DNA from: Manduca sexta
Taxonomy: Eukaryota > Arthropoda > Insecta > Lepidoptera > Sphingidae
Direction of reading: 5' to 3'
Assembly: GCF_014839805.1 (NCBI RefSeq)
Contig: NC_051123.1
Location: 6,802,727 to 6,866,726 of the forward strand
Length of the DNA: 64,000 nucleotides
The translations under genes were made by a program, and so were the position numbers. This document shows positions 25,354 through 38,439 of the stretch, in pieces (positions within the stretch are counted from its first letter, which is position 1; each line of letters begins with the position of its first letter). The notes beneath the pieces are model-generated. The model was not told where the DNA came from, searched no databases, and saw nothing but the letters and a program-made list of their open reading frames with translations.

Positions 25354-28300
25354 CTAATCGTCCCCGCGCTCGTCGTCCCGGCGGCGGTTGCGCTGGCGAC
25401 GGTTCCAGCCCTCGCGCGGCCGCTCGCGCTGCCGGCCCTCACCGCGCTGCGCGCCGCCACGCTGGAAGAAGGAGCCTTGCTTCTCGAAGATACGTTCGTT
25501 CGAGTCCACCACGTTGCCAACCTTTGAAAAATAGAGTTTCGTTAGTCATGCTGTATGTTTTTCACTAGGCACATAAGAATAATATTGTGATAAGAAACTT
25601 TCACAAGAAAATGTTTTTTTTTTTGGTAATAGAACTTCAACATCTGTTTTAAATTCCTATTAAACTTTGTATTGGTAATTAAGGTGATGACTGATGAGTA
25701 TGAATAAACGATTAAAAAAGTCGCGATAGTGACAGGACTAAAATAAGACTATCAAAGCATAAAATGATGATACAAACCTTATCAGCCAGTTGCAATGCCA
25801 AAGCTTGCATCCTTGTAGGTTCGGAGCGATGCAGTATGGCACACTCGCTCGGATCATCTAGTGACGCTAATAACTCTTCGTTGATGATCATCTTAGACAC
25901 AAGCGAATGGACACGTTGACGCGGGAGCTCAAACATGTCTGCCAACGAGCGCAGGGACAGCGACGCATACACATGTGCGTAGGTGAACAGGTAAGTTCTG
26001 AGAGACTCCTCCCGGATGAGGCGGCCAAGCATTGCGCGGACGTTGTCAGCGCCCACCATTAGATCCCAAACCTAGAATATAAAACCAGTGTTAAAAACAT
26101 AATATACCACTTTGATTTTCTTGATTATTTATTGTTATACATACCTTGGCATTCATTTTTTCATTGACAATGAAATTAAGACAAGCTCTCCAATCGCCAC
26201 GGCGCATCGCTCTAGCTGCGGCGACGGCGTGTTCTCGCATAGACTCAGGGGGGCCGACAAGCGCCTGCCTCTCACTGGCTCGCAGGTTCTGGTAGAATGT
26301 CTTACTGATCATCCGGCGGCGCGCATCAAATTCATGTGCAGCCATGTACGGGATTTCAATCAACATAGCAGACACTAAGTAAACGCACTCAAGTAACTCT
26401 AGATTGATATGCATGTGGAATGGCATTTGACGCTGCTTCTCGATTTTTTCTTGTTCTTTGGAACGCTCGTGTTGGCGTTGCGGTAGCAAACCTTGAGCGA
26501 GTAGCTCTTTAGGTTTTCCAGTCATCATAAGCTCGGCGAGACAACCGTGAGCTTCCTTAACGTTGCCTCGTCGAAAGGCACAAAGTCCCAAGTTAGCCAT
26601 AGTACGATTGTAAAGAATTTGAGTGCTTGGGTCAGAATGCTGGACAGTTTCCTGGAGATGCGACATCAGCAACAGATCGCGTGCTTGGAACCAGTTGTCA
26701 TGCAATGCGTGATGGTAGATATGAGACAGGATAGCGCGGGTTCTAAGACGATCGGTCTCATCGTGAGCGTAAATATATTTGCAGAAACGCTCCATTTTCT
26801 TGATAGTAGTCTCCTCGCCAGGAGGTAGATCTTTACGCACAGCGCGAGTATCAAATTTATAATAAAGATGGTCAATCTTACGAAGGTATGCGCGACATAT
26901 TTCCTGAGGAGAGCCATCACGCTCCACGACCTGACACACGCGATCGATAAGTGCCGAAACCCTAACTTCATCCTTTAACCTCTCGACATATTCATTGGAG
27001 TGCGGGTCACACTCCTTGAGCAACTTAGTAAACTCATCGTCCAAACGCTCCAAAGCGGTGAGAAGACAGCCGCGGACACGGTAGGGTGGAGTCACTAATT
27101 CCTCATTATCCTCAGTGATAGTTTCGCTGAGGACCATGTCTTCATGAGCCAAAAGAAGTGTGACCATATGATCAACATTCTCCACAAGTCTAGACCAATA
27201 TTCAGGCTTCATAGCATCAGATACTTTAGGGTTATAATCAAAGAGCGCGGCGACGATAGCTGCTCGAAGTTTCAGTTGGAGCGCATCACCCAGGTTATGT
27301 GCTAAGGCAACAGTACGCAACTCATGCAAGAGTTCCAGTTGAGCGCGGCGATCGGTACGCTTGCGCCCGCGGGCTGCGCTAATTTCTCCAAGCTTCTTCA
27401 CTACCAGAGCAGCATCAATGTCACTGTCCTGAAAAAATAAAGAAGTTTAGACACTTTCTATAATTTATTTGTTTTCATTTTGTTTGTAAAAAGAACTTTT
27501 GGCCTATACCTTGGCGAACATCTTAGGTTTGTCAGAAGTAGCTGCACCCTTCCTGACAGTCTCCCATTCGCCACCATCGTCAGCCTGGTCGCGTTTGCTG
27601 ATTTTACCGGATCTCTCACGTCTCTCCTCACGCCTTTTCGCTCTACGTTTATCTCTTTCTTCGTCTTCTTCCCTCTCAGTGGTTCTCTTAAGGAACCGTT
27701 CACGAATAGTGGTCGTACCACGAGCTTCATCGTCCGAGCTCGAACTGTCGGAGGAGGAACTCGATCCCCAGTCCATGGAATCAGAAGATTCGTCATCTTG
27801 AGGCGGCGGCCGACGCGGAGGTTCTGGGCGTGGCTTTTCCTTGACTGGCTTATCTTCGTCTTCCGACTCATCAGATGATGATGTATCTAAGAAAGGTTTA
27901 TTGTAAAAGTTGTGGTTTTGTGGTCATTATTCAAAGCTAACAAAATTTGTCAGAGTATTTTATAACCCAACAACACAAAGTTGTAACTTTTATTAAATAT
28001 CTAGTTAGCTCCAAGTTTGCAAAAGACACATTATTGTATAAGACAAATATGCCTTGCACTGGCGTGTTTACAATCAACAGCTACTTCAGAGAAAACTAAA
28101 GTGTTATGACAACTACACCTTTAACTAAAATAAGAATTAATATCTTGTGTAAAGCAATAAACTTTTAACTGTTTTAATGTAAATTACCTTTCCTCTCTTC
28201 ATCATCATCAGGTAGATCCGGATCTTCACGGAATTTACTTATGTCTGCATCAAAGTCCTTGGTGTACTTCCTCAATTTCTGCCTAAGAGATGTGAGTGCT

Positions 28301-30122
28301 TTGCTATTGCCCTTGGACAATGCTTTCCTGCCATCACGGTCATTCCAAGCACCAGACACCCAATCATCCAGTTCCGCGAGAGCTCTGATGAAGAACCTTG
28401 GTGCGACGCCATTTTCTTCCTTCTGGACAACAGGCGCGGCTCGGGTGTAAGCCTTCTGTAACTCTTCAAATGAAGCGAGCGCCGACGAGAAGTCTTTTAT
28501 TTTGCGGTGGTTACGGATAGAATGGATAATACCTTCTAACTCTTCATAACGCTTCTCCTTCATGGAGCGCACAACGCGCTTCGTTTCTTCCTCATCGTCA
28601 CTAAACTGAAAAACAGGAAGTTAATTTTATAACTAATAGCAGCTCTAACCCTAGCAAAATGGCGCATTAAATCTATTTTTGGAAGCTTACTATTCTAAAT
28701 TTATAATATACAACTAACATCTTACGGGTTTGCCTGTGTGAAGAGCTGTTCCCCGCTACAAAAGTTGTTAAAATACAATATAACGCCAGCGCTGCTTATT
28801 AGAAAAAAATATATGCATAAACTTCCTTATTTCACATAAGAGCAAATTGTCGGGATAACAGTAGCCTATATTTTAATCCAGGACATGGTTTACCCTTGTA
28901 CAAATATGTTCAGTTGTATTAGTACTGTTTAGTTGTATGTTCTACATTTACTTCTCAAAGACATCCAAATATTTTCACCATCTTTCGCATTTATAATATA
29001 AGTAAGATATAGAAAAAATACATAAAATTTCTTCAGTATGTTATTTTGACTTTGGTTGCATACATTTTCTTCAAAAAAAAGCTAAGTATGATATTTATTT
29101 TTCTTTAAAAAAGACAATAGGTATTCTAAGGACAAGTTCTTTTGAAATGCAGGTGCGTCACTGCAGTTTTGTTCAAGATAATATTGTTATTGCATTAGAG
29201 AGGTAAGGATATCTTATTTCTTGAATATAAACTCTGCTTGATCTAGTACAGGCCATTATAACACACAATATTTGCTAATGTTATTGGCCTCTTGCCTCAT
29301 ATGCTATAATGTACAGATTGTACAGATAATAATTATTGAAGGAACAAGAGATAATGGATATCTATATAGATGATACACCACCACAAAATAAAGAACATAA
29401 TGCTAGAACTCACACCATAATGTAATATACAAATTGGATTGTGATTAAATAACAAAACAACAGTTTGAATCAAAGAAGGACTTATAGAATAAAACTAAAA
29501 AAAATATATAACCAACTCTCCTATGCAAGGGGTAGTATTGTTGTGCAATGTTGAAAATTTTTTTTATGAATGTATGAATCTTCACAATTTATGATTTATC
29601 ATAAACAAATTTATAAAAATAAAAAAAAATAATAAATATGAATTCAGCTTTTCAAGAGGCCTGCAGTTTAGGTTCATGTTATGCAAGACTTGAATTTTCT
29701 TATATGATATTGTAGTCAGATATTGGATATTTGGTTAGGTTAAAATACTTCAAGTCAAATTTCAAAAAAATTTGGAATATGTTTATCGGGTATCTGAAAC
29801 CGGTAATTCTTTTCTTTACAGCTGGTAACACATCCATAGATTGTACTTAGTGTTTAAAATCCCATTTTCAACATAAATGTCACTTTATTGTGGAACTTTA
29901 GTTTCTAGGGAACGCGTATTTTTATATAATCATTTGCCTGGATATTTTAATATAATATGCTTAACTCATAAGAATTTTAATTGTGTGTACAATTAAACAT
30001 AATATGGTGTAAAACAATGAATTGCTTACAGTATAGACGGGCGCTGGGGCGCGTACTACTGGCTCGTCCTCGCTGGTGCTCTCGGATTCGGAGTCAGTCC
30101 CAGTTGCGAAAAATCTACTCAT
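25354..30122 (-). CDS. eIF3c: Eukaryotic translation initiation factor 3 subunit C
   Basis: Six exons: 30122-30030, 28605-28188, 27886-27510, 27428-26145, 26071-25778, 25521-25354. They give 877 aa, the usual length for animal eIF3c (NIP1), with exact phases. It is a core scaffold of the eIF3 octamer on the 40S ribosome and recruits eIF1, eIF5 and the ternary complex in the cytoplasm. The N-terminus [20 protein letters not shown] starts the long acidic, serine-rich segment, followed by the [21 protein letters not shown] block. Residues 170-300 are low-complexity, alternating Ser/Asp runs with an RERFLKR and [11 protein letters not shown] basic stretch. The eIF3c core and PCI/winged-helix domain follow (about 320-815; [13 protein letters not shown] is visible). 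The C-terminus is the Arg/Gly-rich tail ([26 protein letters not shown]). It sits head-to-head with the ZAD factor gene. Confidence 0.97.
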
Positions 30123-30875
30123 GGTTGCTTCGTCTTCCTTATTTACCTATAAAAAAAACACTATCACATATACAAATCTAACTGATATCGTCATTTCACC
30201 CAAACTAACAAAGACATTAGAAGGATTTATTAATGAAATCTTGAAATGCAGGTCTACGTCTAAATGTTGATTTGACTATTGAGGTTATAACTCTCATGTA
30301 ACAGCCGCTATACACATTAGGTCATTATTTACCTTCTGTCACAACTAGAACACAAAACTTTGTTGTTAGCCGCGTGGATATATGGTATATTCATTAAAAT
30401 TATATGAAATTATCATGAAACTGGAGAAATCCCAGTCTGACCACGACACACTCCACACGTCAAAAGAGTTGATGTCGAATGTAGATAAAAAATTCAAACG
30501 ATGTCAGTGTAGTTCTCCCTCTGGATCAGTAATATAAGCTTGGGTCTCAGATTCATTCGATTGAATATTGCGATGAACTAATCGTCATCAATGTCTTCAT
30601 TCGATAATTCGTTCTACACTTTCTGTTGCATATTGCTTGATATTGTTCAATTGTTTGTGTTTGTAGACTGTGGATCGTAATATTTTATTATCTTTGTAAT
30701 TAGTTCATTGCTTGACATCTGATTTGACCATGTATTTTTTCATCTAGAAATTAATTTGGCTTCTATTTTTCGTGTGAATAATAAAGGTCCTTGTGTAAAT
30801 ATATTAAATTTCTAAAAAATAATCAAAAAATTGCGATCTACATTAATACACCTTCGTTATTATAACAATACACTA
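30123..30875. promoter_or_regulatory. Divergent intergenic region of eIF3c and the ZAD factor
   Basis: 753 bp between two start codons pointing away from each other, so both core promoters should lie here. No TATA box in a good place was seen. The eIF3c start is within 30 nt of aaggaagacgaagcaacc on the minus strand, a purine-rich leader. No other feature was seen. Confidence 0.55.
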
Positions 30876-32227
30876 ATGGAGTTTTCAAGTTTAATTTTAC
30901 CATTAACGAAAAATATATGTCGAACATGCCTTTCCGAATCAGATTCATCAATGTTTATGAATGTTCAGGACCTCATTGAACACGAAATGAATAAAATAAA
31001 ATTAGTAGATATTTTAGTTTTTCTTAACTGTTTGGAGGTGAGATTTATATTGCGTAAATTTTTTAAGCCATTTCATTTAAATTTCGAAAAGAAAGATGTA
31101 TGACATCTTGTACTATTTTTCAGAACAATGATGAAGAAAACTGGCCACAAGGAATTTGTTCGTCCTGCGTATCAACTGCTTTAGTAGCGTACAGCTTCAA
31201 GTTGGATTGTTTAAAGGCAAATACAGCTTTATCACAGATCTTTATGATGCAATCGCCTAACAATCTTCATAGGACAGACATTGACTCCATTGACATAAAT
31301 GTTGTTTACCAGGATCATGAGTACGACGTGCCGTTGTTTAGTAATCACACTACTCTAGATTTTGAGCCTTCCCTGCCTACAAATAAGGAACTGACACCAT
31401 TACCTCCGGTGACTGAGATTACATCCACTGAACAACCTCCTAGAAAAGAAGGGGAGAAGAAATATGCATGCACTGTTTGTGCCAAATCATTCACTAGAAT
31501 ACATAGTCTGAGATGCCACATGGCTAAACATGCAGACCCAAGAAAATTTCTGTGCTCCAAGTGTGGGAAAACTTTTAACTCATCAAATGGGCTTCGGCAG
31601 CATTTATTATCACATAAGGATGTTGCACAGTTTAAATGTGGCTTTTGTCACAAGACATACAAGTCCAAACAATCTCTTAAAGAGCATTTTAGAGTCGCAC
31701 ATTCAAGCAACAGAAAACTGTTTGTTTGTGTGACATGTGGAAAAAGGTTTACAGCAAAGTCAACACTTATAAAGCATATTGATAGCCATAATGGTGTGAA
31801 ACAATTTGCATGTCTTCATTGTCCAAAAGTCTATACAAGGGCATCATATTTAAGGGCACACAGTGTTGTGCACACAGGAGAGCCAAGGCCAAGACCATTT
31901 AAATGTATGCAAAAAGATTGTGATAGAAGTTTTGCAACCAAACACTGCTTAGTAACACACATAGCCCATGCTCACAGTACGGAAAGACCACATAAATGCC
32001 ATATTTGCTTTAAAGGTTTCGCTACCAATTCAGGTCTAAAAATTCACATGGATTCCCATATTAATAGTGAGGTGTGTTGTAACATATGTGGGAAGAAGTT
32101 GGCTAATAAAAGGGTATTACAAAGGCACATTAAAATTCATGATGTTAATTCTAATGACATGATTTTAGAAACTGTAGTCGATAATGTTTTTTTTGAGCAT
32201 GCATATGATAGCATTAATGTTATGTAG
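30876..32227 (+). CDS. ZAD-C2H2 zinc-finger transcription factor
   Basis: Two exons: 30876-31037 and 31124-32227, phase 0, 421 aa. The start is the ATG of MEFSSLILP; the longer upstream frame has no ATG. Residues 13-90 form a zinc-finger-associated domain (ZAD): a CRTC pair at 15-18 and a CSSC pair at 66-69, split by the single intron. ZADs mediate homodimerisation and are greatly expanded in insects. After an acidic linker, eight C2H2 fingers occupy about residues 167-395. The first is CTVC..H..H; the sixth has a longer CMQKDC spacing. Finger linkers are partly TGEPRPR- or STERPHK-like. The last finger (CNICGKKLANK) is near the C-terminus. It is presumably a nuclear DNA-binding regulator, but no orthologue can be named because this family turns over quickly. 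Aataaa lies at 32277-32282. Confidence 0.93.
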
Positions 32228-33606
32228 CTTGAGTAAAATATGTCCTTAGAAGTATTGATTGCTGTATTTTGAAAGTAATAAATAAGTCTGATCAACTGTT
32301 TTGTTCTTTGTACAATATACTTAGGGATAGTTCTTTACTTTTCAATTATGTTACTTTTTATTAATTGGGTAAGTAATATGTGGCAAAAAATTTAAAGATC
32401 AATAAATAAGGAACTTCTCTCTGCAATAAAAATATGATTCACAAAAACAAGAAATAGATTTTTTATTCAATTCATATAATTTCAAATTTTGTATCTGTTT
32501 AATAAAAGCGTGAGACACTAGACGCCATTAACGTGATGTTGATATATTTTTTTACATTACATTATTTTGATTTGATTTTTAGGGTTCTGTACCTCAAAAT
32601 GAACTCTTATAGGATCACTTTGTTGTCCAGCTGTCCTTTCACTTAGAAAACCATAGAGGTATCAAGTTGTATTGTATATTGAATACTTGGGTTTACAGTC
32701 TTAGTTGTGAAAATACAAACTTTGAAGTGAATGTGATCAAGGGATATGTCCATTTATCAATGCATATTTTGCAATTTCACAAGGAAATCAGAACTTATAA
32801 GGTGTTCGCCATGGACCTATAATAATGTTTATTAATTTTCTAGTGGCCTATCCATATCAAAAGATGCTTTTAAAAATGATAATAATATGTGATCTTTTCA
32901 TATCAACGGTCCCTACATAAAGTATTGCAAAATTGCATTTTGCAGATTCAATAATATACGTAGAGACCGTCAATATTCTTGGCTTAGTGACAGAATACTT
33001 TGGCCAAAGGTGTAATATTTTTTTTTAAGTTAATTACAATGTTAGCAACAAGCAAACCCATTTCATTTGTGCAAGATTTGAATTCAGTCTTGGAACAAGA
33101 TTTTGTTCTTCGTTCTTTGTGTAAGGAAGATAGACATATCAGTGCATTCAGTTGCATTGTGGTGACACATATGATTATTATTCTGTTATGGACATGATAT
33201 TAACCACAGGAAAAATACATGCATAGGAACAATATATGGGGATAAATAAAAGTACAGTTTGGTTATTACAAATATATTAACAATATGCTTATCTTATCAA
33301 AAAAATGTACATGGTTTATTAACAGCATTGTGTGATGTTTATTATATTGTAGAATGCTACCAAAATTATTATAGGTGCTACCTATAGAGGTTTTGTGGAT
33401 TTTACAATTGGTTGAAACACAATGGAATGCATGAAATAACTTGCTTCTTAGTGCTTCTATTTAGAGATCAGGAATTTAACTCCTGTTATGAGAAGGAACA
33501 CCACCAATTTGAGTAATAATATTTGTTTTACTTATATAACTTATACAAAATTAGTTTAACAGACAACTAAGCCTTTCAGGCTAAGCCATACCAATATATA
33601 CATACA
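32228..33606. other. Spacer between convergent ZAD factor and SNAP29 genes
   Basis: It holds the 3' UTR of the zinc-finger gene (aataaa 32277-32282) and of SNAP29. Minus-strand AATAAA candidates lie around 33317-33345, about 260-290 nt after the SNAP29 stop. Only short chance frames were seen. Confidence 0.5.
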
Positions 33607-34407
33607 CTATTTACCAAGTAGCTTGTTCATTTGTTTATTTTGTTTACCAATCTTGATATCAGCATTTTCAACTTTATCTTGTATAGTGTCTATGAGTTCA
33701 TTTTGTTGTTCTATTTCATCTCCAAGAGCCACACCTAAGCCTTTAAGCCTTGTTATAGCTTGCACCATTTCATCTAGGTTAGCATCAAGCATTTCATTGA
33801 CCCGTTGGCTGTCTGTGACTGGTGCAGTGACTTGCTGTTGATTCAGATCTCGTAACCGAGTTGATGGATGGGAACTGTAGCGTTCTTCACTCGTCATCTG
33901 GTTCATACTGTCTAATGTGTCATCAAGCTTGCTGCTGCTGGCCCCTGCGTTACGTGTATTCGGGGATACTTGACTTTTAGGTGGCGTCTGATCAGATTTT
34001 CCGGATATATAATTTTTAAGGCCATAGAAAACTGATTTAATACCATTCAAGTGTTTTTGGCTGTAGTTGAGATTAGTGTTGATTTCGTCGAGCCTTTTAT
34101 TGGTGTTTTGTAATTGTTCACGCTGACGCGATAGTTCTTCCGCTGTGGCAATGCCTATTGTTTCTGAATCACGGAGCAAACCTATGCTCCGCGCTGATGA
34201 GTCCAAGGTTCTTTGCTCAATTTCTCGTTGTCTCTCTAACATTGTTTGTCGTTGGCGCTCCAGTTCTGCTATGTGTCCACCATAAGGCTTGCTAGCGGGT
34301 TGGGGCGGAGGTATCCTCGTTCGAAAACTGTTGACGAAAGTATCATCGTCGACGTCGTCATCCTCGAACAAATCATTTGGGTTCGTGATGTATTTACGGC
34401 CAGACAT
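33607..34407 (-). CDS. Snap29: Synaptosomal-associated protein 29 (SNAP29), Qbc-SNARE
   Basis: A single intronless exon codes for 266 aa. SNAP29 supplies two SNARE helices (Qb and Qc) to fusion complexes, notably with syntaxin 17 and VAMP for autophagosome-lysosome fusion, and also in endocytic and secretory traffic. The order seen is: an acidic N-terminus with an Asn-Pro motif (TNPNDLFEDDD); a first coiled coil at about 45-115 (HIAELERQRQTMLERQREIEQ split by SARSIGLLRDSE, then ELSRQREQLQNTNKRLDEIN); a polar linker of about 80 residues rich in Ser/Thr; and a second coiled coil at about 200-262 (NEMLDANLDEMVQAI, LGDEIEQQNELIDTI, DIKIGKQNKQMNKLL). No membrane segment or palmitoylated cysteine cluster is present, which separates it from SNAP25. 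The promoter is shared space with MED31. Confidence 0.96.
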   Translation of the reverse strand: MSGRKYITNPNDLFEDDDVDDDTFVNSFRTRIPPPQPASKPYGGHIAELERQRQTMLERQREIEQRTLDSSARSIGLLRDSETIGIATAEELSRQREQLQNTNKRLDEINTNLNYSQKHLNGIKSVFYGLKNYISGKSDQTPPKSQVSPNTRNAGASSSKLDDTLDSMNQMTSEERYSSHPSTRLRDLNQQQVTAPVTDSQRVNEMLDANLDEMVQAITRLKGLGVALGDEIEQQNELIDTIQDKVENADIKIGKQNKQMNKLLGK

Positions 34408-35093
34408 GGCTCTCTATTTAATTTTGATTAGTGTTGTAACCACAGTAAAAAATAACTTTACAAATATGTATGTAAAACAAAGAAAAATATGCAACAAAGG
34501 CTTCTAAAATCTAAAATTGATAAAACGATTGGTGACTGGGTGGAATACGGAATTTCCTTTTACGTAGAGATGACACCAAATCATAGATAATACATTACAT
34601 ACACTGAGACGAAATGAATGGATTAAAATATGATGAATGAACTAATATTTAAATTTACATCATAATATCTATATATTTTATACCAATTATACTATTCGAT
34701 TGTAACCAGAATACAATCTATATACATATAAAAAAAACTTTTTACACAAAAATTCAATCGTATTTTTCAGCAAAGTATTTAATTGTGGCATTTGTCATAC
34801 ATAGCCCGATGTACTTGATTATTTAATAATATAGAAAATAATATTTACTCTCTGTATTATTTATAAGTTTTACGGGTGACAAGTGGCAACTGGCATCACT
34901 ATTATAATTCTCTTTGGGCATCACTATTTGACAACTAATGTCAGGAATTATTTACGTAAAAAAATCAGTTAAATTCCAAAATAATTAATCTCAGAAACTA
35001 TTTATTGTTTGTTCTTGTTTCGTGAATTTGAGCTATCTTATTAAATTTAAAAAGTTGTAAATAAATTATACGCATAAATTTAAAGTGTTCAAA
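34408..35093. promoter_or_regulatory. Divergent intergenic region of SNAP29 and MED31
   Basis: 686 bp between start codons pointing away from each other, so both promoters should lie here. No TATA box in a good position was found. No repeat was recognised. Confidence 0.55.
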
Positions 35094-36790
35094 ATGATGG
35101 CTAGCAAAGGTATATTACAACTTATTATTCGTTTACGTTAATTTCATATTTAGGTTATGTTAACTTTCTTTGATTTTTACATTACTTTTAGCTATGCCGG
35201 AGACGGAGGAGCAAAACAGAATCCGATTTCAAGTGGAATTAGAATTTGTACAATGCTTGGCAAATCCAAATTATATACACTGTAAGTATAAGAAGTAACA
35301 CTTAGGATTCTGTAACTTTCATTATGTTTCTGAGTTGGGTCCTTCTTAATCAAGGCGTCCAACGGTGTCCTATTCTACGGGACCATGCCGAAATGGCAGG
35401 TGTTTTCTTGAAAACTTGTGATGCGTCCCACATGCCTGTTTTTCTACTACATTATTGTTGAAGAATGTAGTGTGGACTTTGACAAAACTTCACTGAAAGT
35501 CTGCCTATGTGATAAGCTTATGTTGAAATTAAAATTGTTAGTGCCTTGAATTCCTTGATATAACAAAACTGAACTACTCATTAAGTAAAAAATAGATACT
35601 TCCAATGAATATGATTCAGAATATAAATAACTTCAATAAGTTCTGTGTTTTCATATAATGTAAACACTGTTTGTCTGTACCTATGGTGGAGAGGTGGTAG
35701 TGTTTGGCGTCCATAACATGTCTTGCATAAAAATTCAGTTAGTTGGCCATCTTAGTCAATCTTTAACCATTTACCATCATATATTAGGAAGTGGAATGAA
35801 AACATTAAGTAAAGAAATAAATGTCATTAGTAGTAATGTTATAAATATGTATACAATAAGATTTTTTAATTTTATATTTTGGGAATCATTCCTTGTTACA
35901 TTTTAATTTGTTTTCTCAGTTTTAGCACAGAGAGGTTACTTAAAAGAACAGACATTTATTAATTATTTAAAGTACTTACAATACTGGAGAGAACCAGAGT
36001 ATGCCCGGTATCTCAAGTACCCCATGTGTCTGCATTTCCTAGAGCTGTTACAGCATGAAGCATTCAGAAGGGAATGTGTTTCAGCACAGGTTTGTTAATT
36101 TTAAACAAGATTTTAACTAATTTGTTATATCCGTTATTAGTATTTGTATTATCTAGGATGGGCAGCTGCCTGTTCCTCAATTAATAGGTTTATGTATTAG
36201 AAAATTCTGATTTACTTGCCCCAGTCTTTCATCAAATGCTGTGATTTCTTTTCTCCCCCAGAGTCCAAAACTGGGTATCCCATGATTAATTATATTATTA
36301 GCAAATAATTTGAATCAATATTTATAATAAATTTTATCATCAATACAAATTATTCATCTTTGTTTTTTTGACTGCCTCGGTGGCGTAGTTGTATTGCATG
36401 TCCGTTACAATAGCGCTCTGAGGTCCTGGGTTCGAATCCCGGGTCGGGCAAAGTGATATTTGGGTTTTTCTGCTCAGTATCAGCCCGGAGTCTGGAATTT
36501 GTGCCCGATATGGCGATAGGCTCGCCCCCTATCACATCATGGGACGGAACATACTTGGCGAAAAGTGGGTGCCCTAGTTGCGTCTCTGCATACCCCTTCG
36601 GGGATAAATGCGTGATGTTATGTATGTATGTATGTTTTTTAAGGTGTGTAAATTCATGGATGACCAAGCTATTCTCTTGTGGCAACACTATACGCGGCGG
36701 CGCACGCGTACGCTGCAGCCACCAGATGCGCCCGCGCCGCCCGCGCCCCCCGCACCTCCACAACAGGGCGCGCCCAGGCAACAACCCTAA
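35094..36790 (+). CDS. MED31: Mediator complex subunit 31 (Soh1)
   Basis: Four exons: 35094-35109, 35192-35281, 35920-36089, 36644-36790; 140 aa with exact phases. MED31 is a small, highly conserved middle-module subunit of Mediator, which links activators to RNA polymerase II. Residues 14-115 carry the Soh1 domain: [55 protein letters not shown] and [11 protein letters not shown]. The tail from about 122 is a Pro/Ala-rich run ([12 protein letters not shown]). Two ATGs stand in tandem at the start; the first is taken. The first exon has only 16 coding bases. The last exon begins directly after a family-2 SINE whose (TATG)n tail and T-run supply the acceptor region. The polyadenylation signal is weak (attaaa at 36807-36812). 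Confidence 0.96.
36374..36643 (+). repeat. SINE family 2 (tRNA-derived), best copy
   Basis: It starts gcctcggtggcgtagttgta; the tRNA-like head includes an A box (tggcgtagttg, 36381-36391) and a perfect B box (ggttcgaatcc, 36429-36439) followed by cgggtcgggca. The body has tctgctcagtatcagccc, ggaatttgtgcccgatatgg and catgggacggaacatacttg; the end is tatgtatgtatgt plus a T-run. It lies in intron 3 of MED31 and finishes at the 3' splice site. Confidence 0.88.
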
Positions 36791-37465
36791 TATAGTTATA
36801 ATCTGTATTAAAGTGAAATGAACTTGCGGATTTTATTCTTAGGTGTGTTATATGCTAAGCAATAATGACATTAGCATTCTCATTGTATTGTAAATATGTA
36901 TATAATAATATATAGTTTGATAAGTAGTCTAGTATTGTTTGATGATGAATTTATTCACTTGTCACAGTTTTCTGTTTATTTGTTTGTAAGAGATTTATTT
37001 TAGTGGTTTAGTTATGTCAGTTAGAACATGGATTCATGTGGTTATTCCAAAAAAGCAGAACATAATTTGGTGTTGTCTACCTGTTACAATAATAATGCTC
37101 TAAATGTTATAATAATTACTATTACTAAAATGAGTAATAAAAAAATGAAAGAAGGGGTGCAGAAAGTGGCTAAATTTTTAATTTAAAGTAATGTAGTCAT
37201 CTTCATTTTTTATGTGCTTTTTCCGTATTGCTGTTGTTATTTATGTATGAACTTGCCAAAAGCATTGGGGCACTAAAAAAAGTTAAAGGCCACGAAAATC
37301 AGCAGAGTAGCTGCCGCGGTATTAGTGAAACAGGCCTCCCGAGCGTTTGGGGCCTTTGTTGCCCGTAGGCACATAAACAGGCGCCCTAAAGTTCGCACTG
37401 CTCTGATGGCACCCTAACAAATTTTCATCAAGAACAAGAGTTCTATAGTCTAAAAACAGACTGGT

Positions 37466-37520
37466 TATCACAGCAGTGCCCCGTTCTTAGATAAATAACG
37501 TTTATGAATAAGGGGGTAGT
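37466..37520. mobile_element. One end of the 10450-type foldback element
   Basis: ttatcacagcagtgccccgt, then cttagataaataacg, then tttatgaataagggggta. This aligns throughout with the right half of 10450-10523. No matching left arm was found nearby, so it looks truncated or the left end is lost. Confidence 0.5.
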
Positions 37521-38439
37521 GTTTTGTATGTATGGGAACATATATTATTTTTAACACATCAAACATATTTACAGAGACTGATTTTATTTGTATAAAGTAG
37601 TTGTTTAAGATGATAATTCTAATGTATGTATAAATTAATTTTATACGGAATTTGTACTTTTATTATAAATATTAATGATGTTTATTATATTTTATAAACA
37701 AATTATTTATACACAAGATACGCGATTTCTCTACAATAACATTAAAAAGTAATTCTAACATTGTGTGTGATATGCACTAGAGTCTGATTAGTACAAGTTA
37801 TCTACGAAAAACTGAGTAGGTACATGGAACCATTGCAATACGTTTAGAAAATCGCTATAGTTATAGTATCGGCATAATATAGTTTTTTAACTTATCCTTT
37901 TTAATTTTGGACACTGTTTATGAAGACTAAGTATAAAGTTGACCCTTATTTAAAAGTTACACTGTCCACCATTGGAATTAAATTGAGTTCGTGATAATAA
38001 AATAAATGAACACAAAATTGATGAAACTACCGTTTTAAATTATAAATATTTAGTGGTCACGATCCATAGCCACATTACACATAGTCGAACTGATTTCTTA
38101 TAAAAGACCTTATAAAAAACATTTAGCTAGAATTGTCATTTATCACTGAAGAATTCCAGTTCCCACTCCTGACCTATGTCGTTAGATCAATTCAGTAAGA
38201 CTGGGAATCTATTGTTTAGATCACTAATGCCGGGATATCGCCTTGATTGGATACTTGAAAGTAGTTGATATTTGAAAAGTCAATTCATTTTGAACTGGAA
38301 GGAAAAATTGATGCATTTGAATTTAGAAGATCTTAAAATAGCACAAAGGATGTATTATCTGTGTCCGTGCCTATTTATACACTAGTTTATCTACAATAGT
38401 CATTTCATCAATTTTAATTCCTTATATATAATAATTACT

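Noticed and set aside
27480..27878. Alternative long frames on both strands
   Set aside because: Shadows of eIF3c exon 3. The biased Ser/Asp/Arg codons keep other frames open.
36374..36450. Possible tRNA gene
   Set aside because: The A and B boxes are good but the sequence does not close into an acceptor stem and continues as a SINE body repeated elsewhere in the window.
36350..36784. 144-aa minus-strand frame
   Set aside because: Formed by the reverse of the SINE and of the MED31 last exon. No protein family.
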